This document shows positions 60,891 to 64,000 of a DNA stretch of 64,000 bases, in pieces. The position numbers were made by a program, and so were the translations under genes. The notes below the pieces were generated by a model. It saw only the letters and a list, made by a program, of their open reading frames with translations. It was not told where the DNA came from and did no database searches. Source of the DNA: Chryseobacterium gambrini (GTDB lineage: Bacteria > Bacteroidota > Bacteroidia > Flavobacteriales > Weeksellaceae); contig NZ_FTOV01000006.1 in the NCBI RefSeq assembly GCF_900156825.1, positions 124,001 through 188,000 on the forward strand. The letters run 5' to 3'. Positions within the stretch are counted from its first letter, which is position 1. The number at the start of each line of letters is the position of its first letter.

Positions 60891-62258
60891 ATGCAACGCA
60901 GAAAATTTATTAAGAATACTTTAGCAGGTTTTCCCCTGATATTTTTAGCGCCTTCTTTACTGGCAAACTCATGCGCTTCTTCTGAGGATGAAGCTGATGA
61001 TCCTAACGGAAAATCTGTTGTCATTATAGGAGCGGGAATTTCAGGCCTTGCTGCAGCCAAAAAATTGAAAGAAAAAGGCTTTGAGGTGACGGTTTTGGAA
61101 GCACAGGAAAAAGTGGGAGGCAGACTGAGAACCAACCGAAGTCTGGGAATTCCTTTTGATGAGGGAGCAAGCTGGATTCACGGAATCAATGGAAATCCGA
61201 TAACAACTCTGGCTCAGCAGGCAGGAATGCAGACTTTTGAAACGCTTGATGACAGCAGAAAATCCTATGATATTGGCGGAATTCTCCGTAGCGATACTGT
61301 ATTTGATAATATAGAAGCTGAGTATTACAATATTCTTGCTGCTTTAAAAAATAACGGTAACCCTGCGCAAAGCTTTCAGACCGTTTTCCAAAATTTATAT
61401 CCGGCTAAATTTAATGACAGGTTATGGAAATTTTTCCTGTCTACCTATTTCACGTTCGACAGGGGCGATCTGGATAAAGTTTCATCATTGCTGTATGATG
61501 AAGGAGAAGAATTCGGAGGGGCAGAAAAAATAGCAACTAATGGTTATGATACGATTGCCAATTTCTTAGCTTCCGGACTTAATGTTAAATTTAACGAAAG
61601 AGTCACCAAAATAGATTACAGCAATACCAAAATAAAAATAACACACAACGGAATCATTTCGGAGGCAGATTATGTGATTGTAAGTGTTCCGCTGGGTGTT
61701 TTAAAAGCCAATAAAATTGAATTTCTTCCTTCACTTCCTGCTGCAAAGCAAAACGCTATCCAAAAAGTGGGAATGAACTGTGTAAATAAATTTCTTTTAA
61801 TATGGAACACCGCTTTTTGGGATGATGTACAGTATATTTCTTACACACCGGAAAAAAGGGATAAATTCAATTATTTTGTGAATGTAAAAAAGTTCCATCC
61901 GAATGTAAATGCGTTAATGACTTTTGCATATGCAGATTATGCAAGACAGACGGAAACAATGTCTGATTCTCAAATTATCTCAGAAATTATGAGTCATCTG
62001 AAAGATATTTACGGAAACAGCATTCCGAATCCTTCAAATTTGCTTCGTACCAAATGGCAGAATAATGAAAATTCTTTCGGTTCCTATTCCTATACGGCAG
62101 TCGGTACAGAAATGTCTCATTTCGATGATTTGGCAGAAGAGGTAAACGACAGACTTTTCTTTGCCGGAGAACACACGGAAGCAGATTATTTTTCAACCGC
62201 TCACGGTGCTTACTTAAGCGGAATTCGGGAAGCTGACAAAATTATAGCGCTGCTTTAA
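60891..62258 (+). CDS. Flavin-containing amine oxidase, Tat-type lipoprotein
   Basis: About 455 residues from the ATG at 60891. The N-terminus MQRRKFIKNTLAGFPLIF has a twin-arginine motif and is followed by a Cys (ALLANSC-like end, Cys28), suggesting Tat export of a folded, FAD-loaded lipoprotein. The FAD Rossmann motif is VVIIGAGISGLAAAKKL, then VLEAQEKVGGRLRT and DEGASWIHG, all typical of monoamine/polyamine oxidases. The C-terminal FAD motif is LFFAGEHTEADYFSTAHGAYLSG in two halves. Substrate could be a polyamine or aromatic amine; not determined. Confidence 0.9.
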   Translation: MQRRKFIKNTLAGFPLIFLAPSLLANSCASSEDEADDPNGKSVVIIGAGISGLAAAKKLKEKGFEVTVLEAQEKVGGRLRTNRSLGIPFDEGASWIHGINGNPITTLAQQAGMQTFETLDDSRKSYDIGGILRSDTVFDNIEAEYYNILAALKNNGNPAQSFQTVFQNLYPAKFNDRLWKFFLSTYFTFDRGDLDKVSSLLYDEGEEFGGAEKIATNGYDTIANFLASGLNVKFNERVTKIDYSNTKIKITHNGIISEADYVIVSVPLGVLKANKIEFLPSLPAAKQNAIQKVGMNCVNKFLLIWNTAFWDDVQYISYTPEKRDKFNYFVNVKKFHPNVNALMTFAYADYARQTETMSDSQIISEIMSHLKDIYGNSIPNPSNLLRTKWQNNENSFGSYSYTAVGTEMSHFDDLAEEVNDRLFFAGEHTEADYFSTAHGAYLSGIREADKIIALL

Positions 62259-62277
62259 ATGAAGTAACGGACTTAAA

Positions 62278-62625
62278 TTATTTTTCTTCAATGCCGAAGT
62301 CTTTCATCAGCTCAAATCCGTAATTTCTTAAAATTGAAATAATTTCTACAGCTTTTTTACCGCGCTCAGTAATGTTGTATTCTGTTCTGGGGGGAACTTC
62401 CGGAAATATTTCTTTGGAAATAAAACCGTCTTCCAGCAATTCTTTTAAATTTTTAGAAAGCATTCTGTCTGAAATATGAGGAATACTGTTGGCTAATTCC
62501 GAGTAACGCCATGCTTTATCTTTCAGACGCCAGAGAATAGGCATTTTATAGGTTCCACCTATTTTGCTCATGGCAAATTCTACAGGATTGTGAAAAAGGT
62601 GCTTATCCGATACAAAATCAGGCAT
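62278..62625 (-). CDS. HxlR-family transcriptional regulator
   Basis: A 115-residue winged-helix protein. The HxlR pattern is clear: NPVEFAMSKIGGTYKMPILW, RYSELANSIPHISDRMLSKN (recognition helix) and PPRTEYNITERGK (wing). The Cys that many HxlR proteins carry just before PVEFA, used for redox or aldehyde sensing, is Asn here, so sensing must differ. Divergently transcribed from the DJ-1-type gene; the spacer has back-to-back TATCTTTG boxes. It likely represses the DJ-1/OsmC cluster. Confidence 0.93.
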   Translation of the reverse strand: MPDFVSDKHLFHNPVEFAMSKIGGTYKMPILWRLKDKAWRYSELANSIPHISDRMLSKNLKELLEDGFISKEIFPEVPPRTEYNITERGKKAVEIISILRNYGFELMKDFGIEEK

Positions 62626-62649
62626 ACTTACATTTTTGTGAGTTCCTTA

Positions 62650-62696
62650 CAAAGATAGCCATTATTCATTTTCTTTCTTACTCAGAATTATCTTTG
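62650..62696. promoter_or_regulatory. Divergent promoter pair (mirror TATCTTTG boxes)
   Basis: On the minus strand TATCTTTG occupies 62650-62657, serving HxlR; on the plus strand TATCTTTG is at 62689-62696, 43 bp before the DJ-1-type ATG. The 31 bp between are a likely operator. Confidence 0.6.
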
Positions 62697-62739
62697 TTTC
62701 ATCAAAATTAAAAATTTTAAAATCAAAAAAAAACAAAAA

Positions 62740-63504
62740 ATGGAAAAAGTAAATGAAGTAAATAGCTATGTTCATTTTCACGGAGCTCCCGTAAAAGGTA
62801 AAATTCTGATGGTAGCAAGTTCGCCAAGTGTGAGTAAACAAACCAATTGGCCAATCGGTTTCTGGGCAGCAGAATTAACTCATCCTTTGAGAGTTTTTCA
62901 GGAAGCAGGTTACGAAGTGGAACTGGCTTCAACAGAAGGCGGAAAACTGGAAATGGATGGCTATTCCAACCCTTTGGATGAAAGCGGTTATTCTGCACAC
63001 GATGTAATTTCTTTAGGATATATGCAGCAACCTGACTTTAAAGCAATGCTTGAAAATACAAAGAAACTAACCGAAGTTGATGCAAAAAACTATGACGCTG
63101 TTTTCTTGGTTGGCGGACAGGGACCGATGTACACTTTCAGAGGAAATAAAGATTTGGAACAATTATTTGTGAGTTTCTATGAAAGCGGAAAGCCGAGCGC
63201 AGCGGTTTGTCATTCAACCACTTTATTATTGGAAGCTAAAAAATCAAACGGTGAATTACTAGTAAAAGGAAAAACATGGACAGGTTTTGCTGACGCAGAA
63301 GAGGAATTTGCAGATCGGGCGGTCGGAATGAAAATTCAGCCTTACAGAATTGAAGAAGAAGCTAGAAAATTACAGGAAACAACATTCAAAGTTGCGGCTC
63401 CGTTTAGTTCATACGCTATTCAGGACGGGAATTTAATTACCGGACAACAGCAGAATTCGGGAGCGGCTGCGGCAGAATTAGTAGTAGAACTTTTAAGTAA
63501 ATAA
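62740..63504 (+). CDS. DJ-1/PfpI-family type 1 glutamine amidotransferase-like protein
   Basis: A 254-residue cytoplasmic protein. It opens GKILMVASSPSVSKQTNWPI and GFWAAELTHPLRVFQEAGYEV, with the Glu of the DJ-1/Hsp31 site in AAEL. The nucleophilic Cys lies in the AVCHST elbow after DAVFLVGGQGPMYTF. These resemble Hsp31/HchA-type proteins that handle methylglyoxal or protein damage. It is divergent from HxlR and followed at 34 bp by an OsmC-family gene, so an electrophile or oxidative-stress role is likely. Confidence 0.88.
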   Translation: MEKVNEVNSYVHFHGAPVKGKILMVASSPSVSKQTNWPIGFWAAELTHPLRVFQEAGYEVELASTEGGKLEMDGYSNPLDESGYSAHDVISLGYMQQPDFKAMLENTKKLTEVDAKNYDAVFLVGGQGPMYTFRGNKDLEQLFVSFYESGKPSAAVCHSTTLLLEAKKSNGELLVKGKTWTGFADAEEEFADRAVGMKIQPYRIEEEARKLQETTFKVAAPFSSYAIQDGNLITGQQQNSGAAAAELVVELLSK

Positions 63505-63538
63505 TTATTACAGTTTAAGATTGATTAAATAAAATAGC

Positions 63539-63955
63539 ATGCAGATCAAAAGAAAATCAACCGCAGTGTGGAGCGGAACCGGAAAAGACGGAAAAGGAAA
63601 TCTTACAACACAAAGTACCGTTTTAAACGAAACCCAATATGGTTTTAATTCCCGTTTTGCAGACGGAATCGGAACGAATCCTGAAGAACTGATTGCCGCA
63701 GCTCATGCCGGTTGCTTCAGTATGAAACTGGCGTTTAATCTGCAAGCTGCAGGTTTTTCGGCAGATGAATTGAAAACTGATTGTGAAATCGTTCTGGAAG
63801 ACGGAAGCATCACTCAGTCTAACATTACTTTGGCAGCAAAAGTTTCCGGAATTGAAGCTGAAAAATTTGAAGAGCTGGTAAAAGATGCTGAAGCCAATTG
63901 TCCGGTTTCTAAACTGCTGAATGCAAAAATTACCGTAAATTTCACGTTAAACTAA
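63539..63955 (+). CDS. OsmC-family peroxidase-like protein
   Basis: A 138-residue protein of the OsmC/Ohr superfamily, OsmC/YhfA type. GIGTNPEELIAAAHAGCFSM contains the first catalytic Cys, and EANCPVSKLLNAKI the second; the expected Arg-like basic residue is in the N-terminal strand. Such proteins reduce organic hydroperoxides in the cytoplasm. It follows the DJ-1-type gene in the same operon, and the next gene begins 4 bp after its stop. Confidence 0.92.
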   Translation: MQIKRKSTAVWSGTGKDGKGNLTTQSTVLNETQYGFNSRFADGIGTNPEELIAAAHAGCFSMKLAFNLQAAGFSADELKTDCEIVLEDGSITQSNITLAAKVSGIEAEKFEELVKDAEANCPVSKLLNAKITVNFTLN

Positions 63956-63959
63956 AAGT

Positions 63960-64000
63960 ATGAATATAGCAATCATCGGCTCCGGAAATGTAGGCGGAGC
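63960..64000 (+). CDS. NAD(P)-binding protein, N-terminal fragment
   Basis: Only the first 13 codons fit in the window: MNIAIIGSGNVGG, a Rossmann GxGxxG loop at the very N-terminus. This is how NADPH-dependent F420 reductase-like and related dinucleotide-binding oxidoreductases begin. It starts 4 bp after the OsmC stop, so it is the third gene of the HxlR-controlled unit. The family cannot be fixed from this fragment. Confidence 0.55.
   Translation, partial: MNIAIIGSGNVGG

Overview
The window reads as a chromosomal segment of a low-GC Bacteroidota, most likely a member of Flavobacteriia/Weeksellaceae close to Chryseobacterium. Direct clues are a SusC/SusD locus, many exported proteins whose signal peptides end in FAQ, FSQ or a lipobox Cys, a long class II ketol-acid reductoisomerase, a double-glycine 'bacteriocin-like' small peptide, and repeated promoter motifs of the flavobacterial type (TTTG or TTG, 19-21 bp, TAnnTTTG) just ahead of start codons. 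No rRNA, tRNA, CRISPR array, transposase or prophage was seen. The genus is inference.

Layout. 1-10 kb: two adjacent lipoprotein genes (one with a JAMM-like HxH...SxxD motif), a XRE regulator, a DUF6261-like protein, rarA, a small secreted protein, a DUF2339 membrane protein, a C1q-like secreted protein, pheA and a YbgC-type thioesterase. 10.6-25.4 kb: dnaA, a low-molecular-weight phosphatase, an NTF2-like protein, an RsmI-like methylase, small accessory genes, an AraC regulator followed by a TolC-HlyD-MFS efflux operon, a methyltransferase and metG. 25.7-38.2 kb: a starch/maltodextrin utilisation locus (susC, susD, susE-like, SusB-type GH97, DoxX, a CBM20-like lipoprotein, GH13 amylase, NTF2-like protein, SLC45-like MFS). 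Outer-membrane capture, periplasmic cleavage and inner-membrane uptake are all encoded, but no regulator. 38.8-47.0 kb: an isoleucine/valine operon (ilvE-ilvD-ilvB-ilvN-ilvC-ilvA) headed by a textbook transcription attenuator with the 17-codon leader peptide MNNSIIILVILVIIGFR. 47-48.5 kb: pirin and FMN reductase. 48.5-55.6 kb: a small promoter/ORF/terminator unit, then purM, purN, purH, purD and guaA, spaced by repeat-filled gaps. 55.7-64 kb: an AT-rich orphan, a GNAT-nitrilase fusion, a previously unlisted 49-residue Cys-rich double-glycine peptide, a UbiB-like kinase, a Tat-type amine oxidase, and an HxlR/DJ-1/OsmC/NAD(P)-binding stress-response-like cluster running off the end.

The most striking non-coding content is a set of short dispersed palindromic repeats that fill most long intergenic gaps: a MITE-like family with AACCGCAAAAG termini, a TTTGCTGAGT...TTTGCG family that includes a three-copy 185-bp tandem array, a modular AGCTATTTCCCGC element that carries different palindromic inserts in each copy, a perfect 36-bp inverted repeat, a GGGGTGG element and a 40-bp tandem hairpin array. 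Their family status across genomes cannot be tested here.
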